From Caldifarciminota bacterium UBA3073 (GTDB taxonomy: Bacteria > Hydrothermota > UBA3073), in contig DFBT01000100.1 in assembly GCA_002366725.1 (NCBI GenBank), positions 1-20,306 on the forward strand: DNA of 20,306 bases, in the 5' to 3' direction. Positions 8,444 to 20,306 of the stretch are shown piece by piece (the first letter of the stretch is position 1; each line of letters starts with the position of its first letter). The position numbers and the translations under genes are program-made. The notes below the pieces were generated by a model. That model ran no database searches and was not told where the DNA came from. It was given only the letters and a program-made list of their open reading frames with translations.

Positions 8444-8510
8444 AGCACCCCCATATAAAATCAAATATCAAAATGCAAAAATCAAAAATGACCCAATGAC
8501 AAATTGACTA

Positions 8511-8526
8511 ACATCCTAAAGGATGT
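8511..8526. repeat. Short-loop palindrome acatcct-aa-aggatgt
   Basis: Seven-base perfect arms (8511-8517 and 8520-8526) surround a 2-nt loop. The layout matches the palindromes at 6392-6407 (loop gg) and 9644-9661 (loop aa), whose arm sequences differ. It sits between two copies of tgacccaatgac. Confidence 0.7.
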
Positions 8527-8602
8527 CACTCCTGATGACCCAATGACTAACGACCGTTTACAATTGACGATTGATAATTGAAAATTGAAGATTCTTCACC
8601 AC

Positions 8603-8622
8603 CCTGCCTACCGGCAGGCAGG
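8603..8622. repeat. CCTGCC palindrome, one mismatch
   Basis: This 20-bp element matches the perfect palindrome at 11769-11788 except for an A at 8610. On the minus strand an ORF through it encodes the string PAGRQG, a familiar artefact of this repeat in predicted proteins. A degenerate relative (gcctaccgtaaggcagg) lies near 19632-19648. Confidence 0.8.
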
Positions 8623-8885
8623 CAAGGCACGAAGACACCGTTTAGAATGTCAAATTTCCAATTGCCAATTTCCAACAAAATGTCAAATTCCAATACCCAA
8701 TGACCCAACAACCAATGCCTACCACCTATCTTCATCTAATATTTGGACTTTGGAATTTAATTTTTCGTTTTTCATTTTAATATTTACCCTATTCGTGCCT
8801 TCGTGGTTAGTCTTTTAATTTTGCAATTTGCACTTTGCATTTTTATATTTTACCTCTCTGTGCCCTCTGCGTCCTCTGTGGTTTA

Positions 8886-9557
8886 TTACAGCAATTTTTC
8901 CGATGCGAAGCTGAAGTATCTATTATCTCCAATTATTATATGGTCCAACACCCTTATATCCACCGCCTTGAGTGCATTTACAACATCTTTCGTTATCCTC
9001 TTGTCCTCAGAAGAGGGTGTCGGGTCTCCCGATGGGTGATTGTGGACGAGGATAACAGAACTCGCATCCTTTTTTATCGCACTTTTAACGATATCTCTCG
9101 GATATACAGCCGACGAGCTAACCGTTCCCTTGAACATACGCTCCACGGCGATCAATCTGTTTTTCACATCCAGAAAAAGAGTTTTGAAGATCTCCCTTTT
9201 TAATCCCCTCATCGATACATAAAGATAATCAACCACATCCTGCGGAGTTCTATAAATCTCCTCCTTTACTATTCTATCTTCAAGATACCTCTCCGCCATC
9301 TCCCTAACAAAGCTCATTCCAAAGATATTTTTGGGACCAATCCCATCTATCTCCTGTAGTTCGTCTTCATCTCCATCTATAACCCCCCTCAGGGTCTTAA
9401 ATTTTTTTATCAACGCCTTTGCCTGCTCCTTACAGTCCTTCCGTGGAGTACCGAGGGTGAGAAGTAGTTCCACGACCTCGTAATCGTGAAGGCCCTTTAA
9501 CCCCGACTTCATAAATTTCTCTCGCAATCTCTCTCTGTGCCCCAACCTGGAATCCAT
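8886..9557 (-). CDS. radC: RadC family JAB/MPN+ domain protein
   Basis: A 223-aa RadC (UPF0758) protein. The N-terminal part begins GHRERLREKF (6-15) and carries a helix-hairpin-helix-like stretch (LQEIDGIGPKNIF, 67-79). The C-terminal JAMM metal-binding motif is intact: His172, His174 and Asp185 in HNHPSGDPTPSSED. The family's biochemical role is not settled; the old DNA-repair assignment from E. coli is doubtful, and homologues often occur near mobile or defence genes. I chose ATG 9557 because GHRERLREKF is the family start; the in-frame extension to 9668 is encoded by repeat and palindrome DNA. The chosen ATG has no Shine-Dalgarno: the bases upstream are 'aaatatcaaaatgcaaatatc' spacer text. 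It lies 124 bp after a tRNA-Arg on the same strand. Confidence 0.92.
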   Translation of the reverse strand: MDSRLGHRERLREKFMKSGLKGLHDYEVVELLLTLGTPRKDCKEQAKALIKKFKTLRGVIDGDEDELQEIDGIGPKNIFGMSFVREMAERYLEDRIVKEEIYRTPQDVVDYLYVSMRGLKREIFKTLFLDVKNRLIAVERMFKGTVSSSAVYPRDIVKSAIKKDASSVILVHNHPSGDPTPSSEDKRITKDVVNALKAVDIRVLDHIIIGDNRYFSFASEKLL

Positions 9558-9643
9558 ATGAAATATCAAAATGCAAATATCAAAAATTTTAGCAAATACG
9601 GCGATAGGTCGTAGTTCTTTAGCCTTGGCAAAGCCTGTATTGC

Positions 9644-9661
9644 ACATCGGCAAGCCGATGT
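9644..9661. repeat. Short-loop palindrome acatcggc-aa-gccgatgt
   Basis: Eight-base perfect arms (9644-9651 and 9654-9661) surround an AA loop, between radC and the tRNA gene. The outer bases acat...atgt and the AA loop match the palindrome at 8511-8526, while the inner arm bases differ. It is not followed by a T-run on either strand. Confidence 0.75.
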
Positions 9662-9681
9662 ACTCCATTTTCCGTCCTTTT

Positions 9682-9755
9682 CACCCCTGGAGAGATTCGA
9701 ACTCCCGCCAACCCGGTTCCGAAGACCGGTGCTCTATCCGCTGAGCTACAGGGGC
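9682..9755 (-). tRNA. tRNA-Arg (anticodon UCG)
   Basis: The minus strand folds as a complete cloverleaf. Acceptor GCCCCTG pairs with CAGGGGT (first pair G-U). The D-arm is GCTC/GAGC. Anticodon stem CCGGT/ACCGG carries loop CTTCGGA, anticodon TCG. T-arm GGGAG/CTCTC carries loop TTCGAAT. The discriminator base is G and CCA is not encoded. It should read CGA and, by wobble, other CGN codons. The promoter was not identified; the upstream 166 bp is repeat text. Confidence 0.95.
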
Positions 9756-9921
9756 ATAGTAAATTCAAATATCAAAAATCAAAATTACAACCACAGATTT
9801 TCACAGATTAAAATATTTTTTCAAATAAGTGAAATCCCTGCCCCGCCTCTAGCAGGACAGGGCTTATTTTTGATTTTTGATATGTCATTTTAATCTTTGC
9901 ATTTTGATTTTTAATTTTAGT
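9756..9921. other. Spacer with inverted copies of AT-rich repeat and a hairpin
   Basis: No gene is seen. 'aaatatcaaaaatcaaaatt' text near 9766-9786 reappears in inverted orientation at about 9866-9917 (tttttgatttttgatatg... gcattttgattttt). Between them is an imperfect hairpin at 9836-9862: CCCTG/CAGGG, then CC/GG and GC/GC separated by C-A mismatches, followed by a T-rich tail on the plus strand. No plus-strand gene ends here, so a terminator role is doubtful. Confidence 0.6.
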
Positions 9922-11637
9922 TTAATATCTAAAGTCTTCTATCTTCGCTCTTGCTATTTGTGCTTTGAGCCATTCGTCGAATATCTTGTCCCTTTCTTCC
10001 CTCCACATCTCTACCTGAAAATCTCCGAATTCCTTCTTGAGCTGTTCTTTCTCTGGTTGCTTTTTTTTGATACACTTGATAATATAGCAATACTTTCTCC
10101 CCATGACCGGACCACTCAAATCTCCCTCATTCATTGCCCAGAGAGCTCCATAGAATGCGGGCTCCGTGGGCAGAACAGCGGGAGGGTCTGTAATTGTAAA
10201 ATTTTTGGCAATTCTATGGGCAATTCCGCAATCCTTAAGCGTCCCGACGAGGCTCTTGCCACCTTCTACCTCCTTTTTTACCTTCGAGAGTCTTCCTCTT
10301 GCTATCTTCTCTCTCTTCTCCTCGAGGAATTTCTCCCTCACCTCTTTCTTTATATCGTCGTAAGGAGGTAGAACCTCGGGAAGTTCTCCCTCGTATATCA
10401 ATACATATATCCCATTCATCCTTGGCACGGGTTGAGATATCTTGCCCTTTTTTGCGTTGAGAAGGAAACTTGATATATCCATGTTGTCTGCCCTGTTATC
10501 TGTGACAGTTCTAACTTCGAGATTCATATCTTCTGCAGTCTCCTCAAATCCGTTCTCCCCCGCAAGGTCAATAAACGAGAACGCCTTTCCCATAACCGTA
10601 TTTCTGGTCTCATAGGATGGGGTAAACTTCAGAAATATCTGTGATATCTCAACGGAATTTCTCCTCCTACTTTTGCATTTCAGAATATATACTCCCTCTT
10701 CAGTCTTTATGGGACCTTTCACCTCATCCTTTGACATGGAAAATATCACATCCTCGAGCTTCCTTTCAATCTCACCCCACTTTATAAAACCGAGATAGCC
10801 GAAATCCCTTTTGGTCTTCACATCGTCAGTGAAACGGTACGCGAGTGTGTCAAACGATACACCAGACTCTATCTGTGACATTATATCCCTTGCCTCTTCC
10901 ATCAGCAGTCTTTCATCCTCAAGGGACGGCGAGAGGTCAAATTTGACAAATTTTACAAGTTTGTACCGCGGTCTCTTGAAACAGTCTTTCTCCCTCTTGT
11001 AGTATTCCCGTAAGTCCTCCTCCGTAAACTCAACGGGCATATTTTCTATATATACCTCTCCGTATTCTGCTGTAAATACTATGTTTCTCTTTAGATACTC
11101 ACTTATCTCGGTGATGGGTTGGACTGTCGAGAGTAGATATGTGGAGAGTCTCTGTCTGGGTAGGGCATTCTTTATCCATGTCTCGTACTGTCTGAAATAA
11201 TTCACATTTTGAGGATTTTTTAATATTTCCCCATACTTTGCATAATCGAAGTTTCCATTTGTGTAGAACAATGTGTCCTCGAGTATTTCTGGAGGTGGAC
11301 TCGTCTTTATCACCTCTATTATCTCCTTGTCACTCGGGAGCAGTTTTGCTGTCTCGTAAAATTCTCTCAAGATAGTGGCTTCCACCAGGGATTTAAATGC
11401 CGAATCTCCCGATTCGTCCTCTGTATATCCCATCTCCACATAATTCGCCACAAGGTTATTGTAAGCCACGCTGGAAACGGGTCTACCATTAACCTTCGCT
11501 ATAATTCCCTTTTGCCTTTCGGTGAGTGAACGGGAACTGGTAAACCGCATACCCCACTGAAAAAAAATGAAGGCGACGAATATTGCTACAGCAAACCATA
11601 AAAACACGGTGATCTGCTTCCTCAGTTTTTGTATCAT
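9922..11637 (-). CDS. SurA/PpiD-type membrane-anchored peptidyl-prolyl cis-trans isomerase
   Basis: A 571-aa protein with a single N-terminal membrane anchor (residues about 10-29, short cytoplasmic basic start MIQKLRKQ) and the rest predicted outside the cytoplasmic membrane. A SurA-N-like chaperone segment (about 45-215) is followed by a parvulin (PpiC) domain at about 225-322, with the typical SFDTLAYRFTDD, GYLGFIKWGEI and GVYILKCKSR segments. Two further regions (about 328-450 and 460-550) look like degenerate parvulin-like repeats. Relatives help fold exported or outer-membrane proteins. ATG 11637 has a strong AAGGAGG five bases upstream. A consensus promoter at 11715-11743 should give a leader of about 70 nt. 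It appears to be a monocistronic unit followed by spacer repeats. PpiD-like topology is clear; the exact orthology to PpiD, PrsA or SurA is not. Confidence 0.88.
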   Translation of the reverse strand: MIQKLRKQITVFLWFAVAIFVAFIFFQWGMRFTSSRSLTERQKGIIAKVNGRPVSSVAYNNLVANYVEMGYTEDESGDSAFKSLVEATILREFYETAKLLPSDKEIIEVIKTSPPPEILEDTLFYTNGNFDYAKYGEILKNPQNVNYFRQYETWIKNALPRQRLSTYLLSTVQPITEISEYLKRNIVFTAEYGEVYIENMPVEFTEEDLREYYKREKDCFKRPRYKLVKFVKFDLSPSLEDERLLMEEARDIMSQIESGVSFDTLAYRFTDDVKTKRDFGYLGFIKWGEIERKLEDVIFSMSKDEVKGPIKTEEGVYILKCKSRRRNSVEISQIFLKFTPSYETRNTVMGKAFSFIDLAGENGFEETAEDMNLEVRTVTDNRADNMDISSFLLNAKKGKISQPVPRMNGIYVLIYEGELPEVLPPYDDIKKEVREKFLEEKREKIARGRLSKVKKEVEGGKSLVGTLKDCGIAHRIAKNFTITDPPAVLPTEPAFYGALWAMNEGDLSGPVMGRKYCYIIKCIKKKQPEKEQLKKEFGDFQVEMWREERDKIFDEWLKAQIARAKIEDFRY

Positions 11638-11714
11638 TAGTCCTCCTTCTGTGACCTCTCCGGTCTCTTTGTAGAATTTACTTAACCCAAATCTGGATGG
11701 ATATTTTGCAGTTT

Positions 11715-11743
11715 ATTATATCACAGAATACAGAAAAAGTCAA
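11715..11743 (-). promoter_or_regulatory. Sigma70-type promoter for the PpiD/SurA-like gene
   Basis: On the minus strand, -35 TTGACT (11738-11743), a 17-bp spacer and -10 TATAAT (11715-11720) with TGA directly before the -10. The predicted transcription start is near 11708, about 70 nt before ATG 11637. Confidence 0.8.
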
Positions 11744-11768
11744 GAGAAAAAAAGGAAAATCGGACGCA

Positions 11769-11788
11769 CCTGCCTGCCGGCAGGCAGG
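11769..11788. repeat. Perfect 20-bp CCTGCC palindrome
   Basis: CCTGCCTGCCGGCAGGCAGG is its own reverse complement. It lies between two divergent promoters, 26 bp upstream of the isomerase -35 box. A one-mismatch copy is at 8603-8622. There is no T-run, so it is not a terminator. Confidence 0.9.
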
Positions 11789-11857
11789 GATAGACACAGA
11801 GATATATTAAAAAGGCAATTATAAAAGATTCTTCTTTATTATCCGCCAAATTTTTCC

Positions 11858-11886
11858 TTGACTTTTTAAAAAATTGGGTGTAAAAT
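11858..11886 (+). promoter_or_regulatory. Sigma70-type promoter for the TPR/AAA-PglZ operon
   Basis: -35 TTGACT (11858-11863), a 17-bp spacer and -10 TAAAAT (11881-11886). Transcription would start near 11892 and run through an unusually long leader of about 310-330 nt, containing a nested palindrome and a hairpin, before the TPR gene. I saw no better promoter nearer to the gene. Confidence 0.65.
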
Positions 11887-11986
11887 ATAAAAGAGTAAAC
11901 GCGACAGATTAAAAGATAAATCTTTGAGATTACATAATCCCAGAATATGCATTAACCACGGATAATCACGGGTAATCACGGATAAA

Positions 11987-12040
11987 CCCAGCACCTATGC
12001 ATACCCTCGCACCTATTAGGTGCGGGGCATAGGTGCTGGG
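11987..12040 (+). repeat. Nested long palindrome in operon leader
   Basis: The outer arms (11987-12000 and 12027-12040) form 14 perfect pairs (cccagcacctatgc with gcataggtgctggg). An inner stem cgcacct/aggtgcg (12008-12014 and 12018-12024) closes a 3-nt loop. The word gcacctat appears in both the outer and inner arms, suggesting insertion of one palindrome copy into another. It lies in the transcribed leader of the TPR operon if the 11858 promoter is used. Confidence 0.85.
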
Positions 12041-12077
12041 TGAACACAGATCATATAAGAATTATTTAGATTGCGGG

Positions 12078-12098
12078 TTTTCACCTTTTGGGTGAAAA
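12078..12098 (+). repeat. Hairpin ttttcacc-ttttg-ggtgaaaa
   Basis: Eight-base perfect arms (12078-12085 and 12091-12098) with a 5-nt loop, in the leader upstream of the TPR gene. The downstream bases are gatggttctta, not a clear T-run. Confidence 0.65.
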
Positions 12099-12198
12099 GA
12101 TGGTTCTTATTTAATTATTGTAAGTTCTTTATTTTAAAATATCTTGTGATAATCTCGTGTAATCTTGTGGTTTCTTAACGCATAATTTGGGATAATCA

Positions 12199-18119
<5,921 letters not shown>

Positions 18120-18271
18120 ACCTTTTTCTCGATACCCGCCCCCATTTCCTCAAACTTGTTTGTTTATCTCTATTATGTGATTGACCAAGGATATCGATGA
18201 TTAACTGGGATCAACAGAACTGGGGGCATCACAAAATTTCTGTGTTTCATTAATCAGAAACTATTCATTTT
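18120..18271. other. Convergent spacer without recognised features
   Basis: This 152-bp AT-rich stretch separates the 3' ends of the AAA-PglZ gene and the convergent ATPase gene. I found no strong hairpin followed by a T-run on either strand, and no repeat shared with the other spacers. Confidence 0.6.
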
Positions 18272-19420
18272 CTATTCTGAACCAAAGTCTGACATTCTTC
18301 TACTTATCCATTCCTTAAAAAATACATCGAGAAATACATAGCTGTCATTTTCCCTGTCGAGAAACTCGTGAGAAATTAATGAATTAACCGAGGTTTGAAC
18401 GGAAGCGGGGGAATCTAAACCATACTGCTGACGAAAATCCTGAGAGAAAATACCCTTCCCTCCCGAAGCGGCGATAGCCTTCAACACCCGGCGTTGATGC
18501 AGTGTTAATCTGTCCCAAATTGTGGTGTATATTGGAGTCTGACCAAAAGCAATGTCCTTAACCGTCGCCTCTACATCATCAACGGTTATTTTCTTCTGTC
18601 CATAATATTTATCCCAGATTTGGTGACACAGGAATTGGATATTATAGGGAATTTCTTCGGTAATAGTAAATATTTTTTCCAGAGCATCCTCTGAGATTGA
18701 CCTCCTTGCCTGTGAAAACTTGGTGATAATAAATCTTTCAAAATCCTTCCGATTAATTTTGTTTAAATGGATCACCTTACCCATTTTATAAAACGCACTG
18801 GAGGGCTTGGACACCATATCGTAGAGCATTCTTTTTTTCGACCCGGCAAATATATAACTTACATTATGATGTCTCTGGATGTTTGCCCGCAAGGCTTTTT
18901 CAATTTTCTCGCCATTAAGTGTCCGTATCTCTTGAAATTCATCAAAGGCAATAGCAACCCGTTTTTTGTGTCTTACAGCAATCTCTTCTGGTAGATTGTA
19001 AAGTTTATCAAGAAGCAGTTCGATGTTTTGTTCTCGGGGATGCAGGTTCAGACTCAATTCAGCTTGTCCATCTGGATTAATGGTGATTGTTGGTCTGAGC
19101 ATTGGGATAAATTCTTTCAAAAATCTTATCCATTTTTCAGGCTTTGATTCAATTGAACGGATTATGGAAACACCATATAAATTAGCCAGACTTTCTAATG
19201 AAGTTGCTTTATACAGGTCGATTCTTGCGGTCAACCATCTCCTCTCTCTTAAAATACTAAACAGACTGACTATCAATGAAGTTTTTCCGTATCTTCTGGG
19301 AGAGATCAGAAATATGCGTTCATTACTTTCTATATCCCTGGTAAGCATTCTCAACTCATCTTCTCTGTTGATAAAACTATCGCCTACCACTTCCTCGCCA
19401 TAAATAAACGGGTTTATCAT
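18272..19420 (-). CDS. Archaeal-type (STAND/AAA) ATPase with C-terminal winged helix
   Basis: A 382-aa P-loop ATPase of the 'archaeal ATPase' family (PF01637-like). It opens with NPFIYGEEVVGDSFINREDE, carries Walker A SPRRYGKTSL (40-49), Walker B RVAIAFDEFQEI (154-165) and the sensor strand YIFAGSKKRML. The C-terminal part (LTLHQRRVLKAIAAS...) looks like a winged helix-turn-helix with YGLDSPASVQTSVNSL as the recognition region. Members are often multi-copy, lineage-specific and linked to mobile or conflict systems, but their roles are mostly unknown. ATG 19420 is preceded by AAAGGGGGT; an in-frame extension to 19462 adds 14 atypical residues. It has its own promoter (19569-19597) and an approximately 140-nt leader. 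It is convergent with the AAA-PglZ gene, so it is not in that operon. The sequence looks somewhat more AT-rich than its neighbours, compatible with transfer. Confidence 0.87.
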   Translation of the reverse strand: MINPFIYGEEVVGDSFINREDELRMLTRDIESNERIFLISPRRYGKTSLIVSLFSILRERRWLTARIDLYKATSLESLANLYGVSIIRSIESKPEKWIRFLKEFIPMLRPTITINPDGQAELSLNLHPREQNIELLLDKLYNLPEEIAVRHKKRVAIAFDEFQEIRTLNGEKIEKALRANIQRHHNVSYIFAGSKKRMLYDMVSKPSSAFYKMGKVIHLNKINRKDFERFIITKFSQARRSISEDALEKIFTITEEIPYNIQFLCHQIWDKYYGQKKITVDDVEATVKDIAFGQTPIYTTIWDRLTLHQRRVLKAIAASGGKGIFSQDFRQQYGLDSPASVQTSVNSLISHEFLDRENDSYVFLDVFFKEWISRRMSDFGSE

Positions 19421-19713
19421 TGAGCTACCCCCTTTCCAACCCTGAGGTAAGAAGACACGCAAAGGATTTTATGTAATTTTACATTATGTATTCTAACATA
19501 AAAATTGTAATAGAACAAAACCTAAAAAATTTCAACGAGAGATTACCTGCAAAGTAAAATACGATCCTATTGTAACCCAAAAAAGAGGGAAAGTCAAGCA
19601 GAAAATTCCCTGTTGCAAAAATCTACAACACGCCTACCGTAAGGCAGGAAAACAAAAGGGCAATAAGAAAAAAATGAAAAATCCTGGTGTCCTGTGAGAT
19701 ATGTGAGGACCAA
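19421..19713. other. Spacer between ATPase and CvpA-like genes
   Basis: About 290 bp, AT-rich, with the ATPase promoter (19569-19597) and a degenerate CCTGCC-type repeat (gcct...aggc, 19632-19645). The stretch 19660-19685 is A-rich on the plus strand, that is, T-rich downstream of the CvpA-like gene on the minus strand. I could not see a convincing stem next to it, so I do not call a terminator. Confidence 0.6.
19569..19597 (-). promoter_or_regulatory. Sigma70-type promoter for the archaeal-type ATPase gene
   Basis: On the minus strand, -35 TTGACT (19592-19597), a 17-bp spacer and -10 TACAAT (19569-19574). The predicted start is near 19562, about 140 nt before ATG 19420. Unlike the three strongest promoters here, it lacks the TGA extension before the -10. 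Confidence 0.7.
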
Positions 19714-20262
19714 TCACACCACAAAATCCTCAGACCCCAGAGAGAAGAGTGCAGTATCGATGTTCGCTCCCTTCCCCTTATGCTCCCTCTTCTCTTCCTG
19801 TCTCGGTTTCGGAAAATATTTCTTGAAGAAGCTCCCCGAGGAGAGTATCCCCGGAGCGAACCGGGAATTGGCTATCAAATCCTTCCCATTCGGAGAAAAC
19901 GAGAGAATTAAGATGCAGACGATCCAGTTTACAAAGACCCCGATAATAAAGCCAAATATCAGTCCACATATCCTATCTATCCACCCCAGTGAAGCGAACG
20001 CAATGAGCTTGCGAATTATAAAACCAATTACATTTATAACGACAGCCACGATGAGGAAAACAATGATAAAACTCAGGATATTTGACAGGATGGGATTGCT
20101 AAATGGAAGATGCGTGGCAAATTGCTTGAAGGTGCGTGATGCGAGCCAGATACCCGCTATAAGCGCAACGATACCGAACAGTCCTCTGATTAAGCCCTTG
20201 ATAAGTCCATAAATGGCGGCGATGACGAGCACGGCAAAAATTATAATATCCAACCATACCAT
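19714..20262 (-). CDS. CvpA family membrane protein
   Basis: A 182-aa integral membrane protein with four hydrophobic segments (about 4-20, 27-43, 59-83, 98-121) and a basic, probably cytoplasmic tail (FFKKYFPKPRQEEKREHKGKG). The pattern DIIIFAVLVIAAIYGLIKGLIRGLFG at the start and SLGWIDRICGLIFGFIIG in the third quarter is characteristic of CvpA (colicin V production) proteins. The family is poorly understood and has been linked to envelope processes. ATG 20262 is preceded by GGGAGGTGG. The upstream gene lies beyond the window edge; only 44 bp remain, so operon membership cannot be judged. Confidence 0.88.
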   Translation of the reverse strand: MVWLDIIIFAVLVIAAIYGLIKGLIRGLFGIVALIAGIWLASRTFKQFATHLPFSNPILSNILSFIIVFLIVAVVINVIGFIIRKLIAFASLGWIDRICGLIFGFIIGVFVNWIVCILILSFSPNGKDLIANSRFAPGILSSGSFFKKYFPKPRQEEKREHKGKGANIDTALFSLGSEDFVV

Positions 20263-20306
20263 ACCACCTCCCGGTTGATTATTGTAGAGTAGAACCCTGG
20301 CGTAGT

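Larger units (their letters stand above)
8444..8885. other. Repeat-filled spacer between radC and rocA
   Basis: About 440 bp with no credible gene. It contains the word tgacccaatgac at 8489-8500 and 8536-8547 on either side of a palindrome (8511-8526). It also holds one mismatched CCTGCC palindrome (8603-8622), tandem 'caatttcca/gccaatttcca' text (8650-8720), a copy of cactttgcattttt (8831-8844), and 'cctctgtg' words near 8852-8883. The 11-mer cctctgtggtt also occurs at 233-243. I could not identify the rocA promoter here. Confidence 0.75.
11638..12198. other. Intergenic region with divergent promoters and nested palindromes
   Basis: About 560 bp without a credible gene. In order it holds the isomerase promoter (minus, 11715-11743), a perfect 20-bp CCTGCC palindrome (11769-11788), the TPR/PglZ operon promoter (plus, 11858-11886), and three 'taatcacgg' words (about 11963-11981). 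These are followed by a long nested palindrome (11987-12040), a gtgaaaa hairpin (12078-12098), and 'taatct(c/t)gtg' words near 12150-12175. Confidence 0.75.

Noticed and set aside
8547..8735. Minus-strand 62-aa ORF containing CLPAGRQG
   Set aside because: It is a read-through of the CCTGCC palindrome and low-complexity spacer; PAGRQG strings are a known artefact and there is no ribosome-binding site or family similarity.
9558..9668. 37-residue N-terminal extension of RadC
   Set aside because: It is encoded by a palindrome and AT-rich repeats, and the family starts at GHRERLREKF.
9682..9755. tRNA-Arg as an integration site of a mobile element
   Set aside because: No integrase, and no second copy of the tRNA 3' end was seen in the window.
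9836..9862. Plus-strand terminator-like hairpin with T-rich tail
   Set aside because: No plus-strand gene ends nearby, the stem has two mismatches, and the T-rich tail is the spacer repeat.
9922..10371. Plus-strand ORF rich in Cys, Leu and Phe opposite the isomerase gene
   Set aside because: It is an antisense shadow of the parvulin-family gene, and it starts in spacer repeat text.

Overview
The window reads as a chromosomal segment of an uncultured anaerobic bacterium from a candidate-phylum-like lineage. This placement is an inference from three things. The first is a very large fused 2-hydroxyacyl-CoA-dehydratase-type activase, a family typical of strict anaerobes. The second is the spacer style: low-complexity 'aaatatcaaaatgcaaa' text and the 20-bp palindrome CCTGCCTGCCGGCAGGCAGG, both common in such genomes. 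The third is ordinary bacterial expression signals, namely sigma70-type promoters and mostly Shine-Dalgarno starts. No rRNA or taxonomic marker is present, so the phylum is not decided.

Left part (1-8443). A pair of divergent, perfect TTGACA-N17-TATAAT promoters opens the window. The rightward one drives a D-2-hydroxyacid dehydrogenase (326-1297). This gene ends tail-to-tail, with interlocking stop codons, against a minus-strand block: 1-pyrroline-5-carboxylate dehydrogenase (rocA-like), then miaB (ATGA overlap), then a 1370-aa double activase/DUF2229/HgdB-like protein. The block is probably one transcription unit. miaB carries two in-frame insertions of the same repeat text that fills the spacers.

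Middle (8444-12198). A repeat-filled spacer is followed by radC, a tRNA-Arg(UCG), another repeat spacer, and a membrane-anchored SurA/PpiD-type peptidyl-prolyl isomerase, all on the minus strand. The 560-bp region that follows holds two back-to-back promoters and a long nested palindrome.

Right part (12199-20306). A plus-strand two-gene operon encodes a TPR protein and, overlapping it by 10 bp, a 1652-aa protein. This protein joins an N-terminal P-loop ATPase resembling BrxC/PglY (DUF499/DUF6079-like) to a C-terminal PglZ-like alkaline-phosphatase-fold domain. ATPase and PglZ proteins are the shared core of BREX/Pgl phage-defence systems, where they are normally separate genes beside a methyltransferase. 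Here they are fused, with a TPR partner and no methyltransferase, Lon-like protease or nuclease in view. This is the best candidate for an undescribed system in the window. It is followed by a convergent, independently promoted archaeal-type (STAND/AAA) ATPase and a CvpA-family membrane protein.

A second theme is small dispersed repeats: short-loop palindromes, CCTGCC palindromes and tandem AT-rich words. They sit in almost every spacer and inside miaB.
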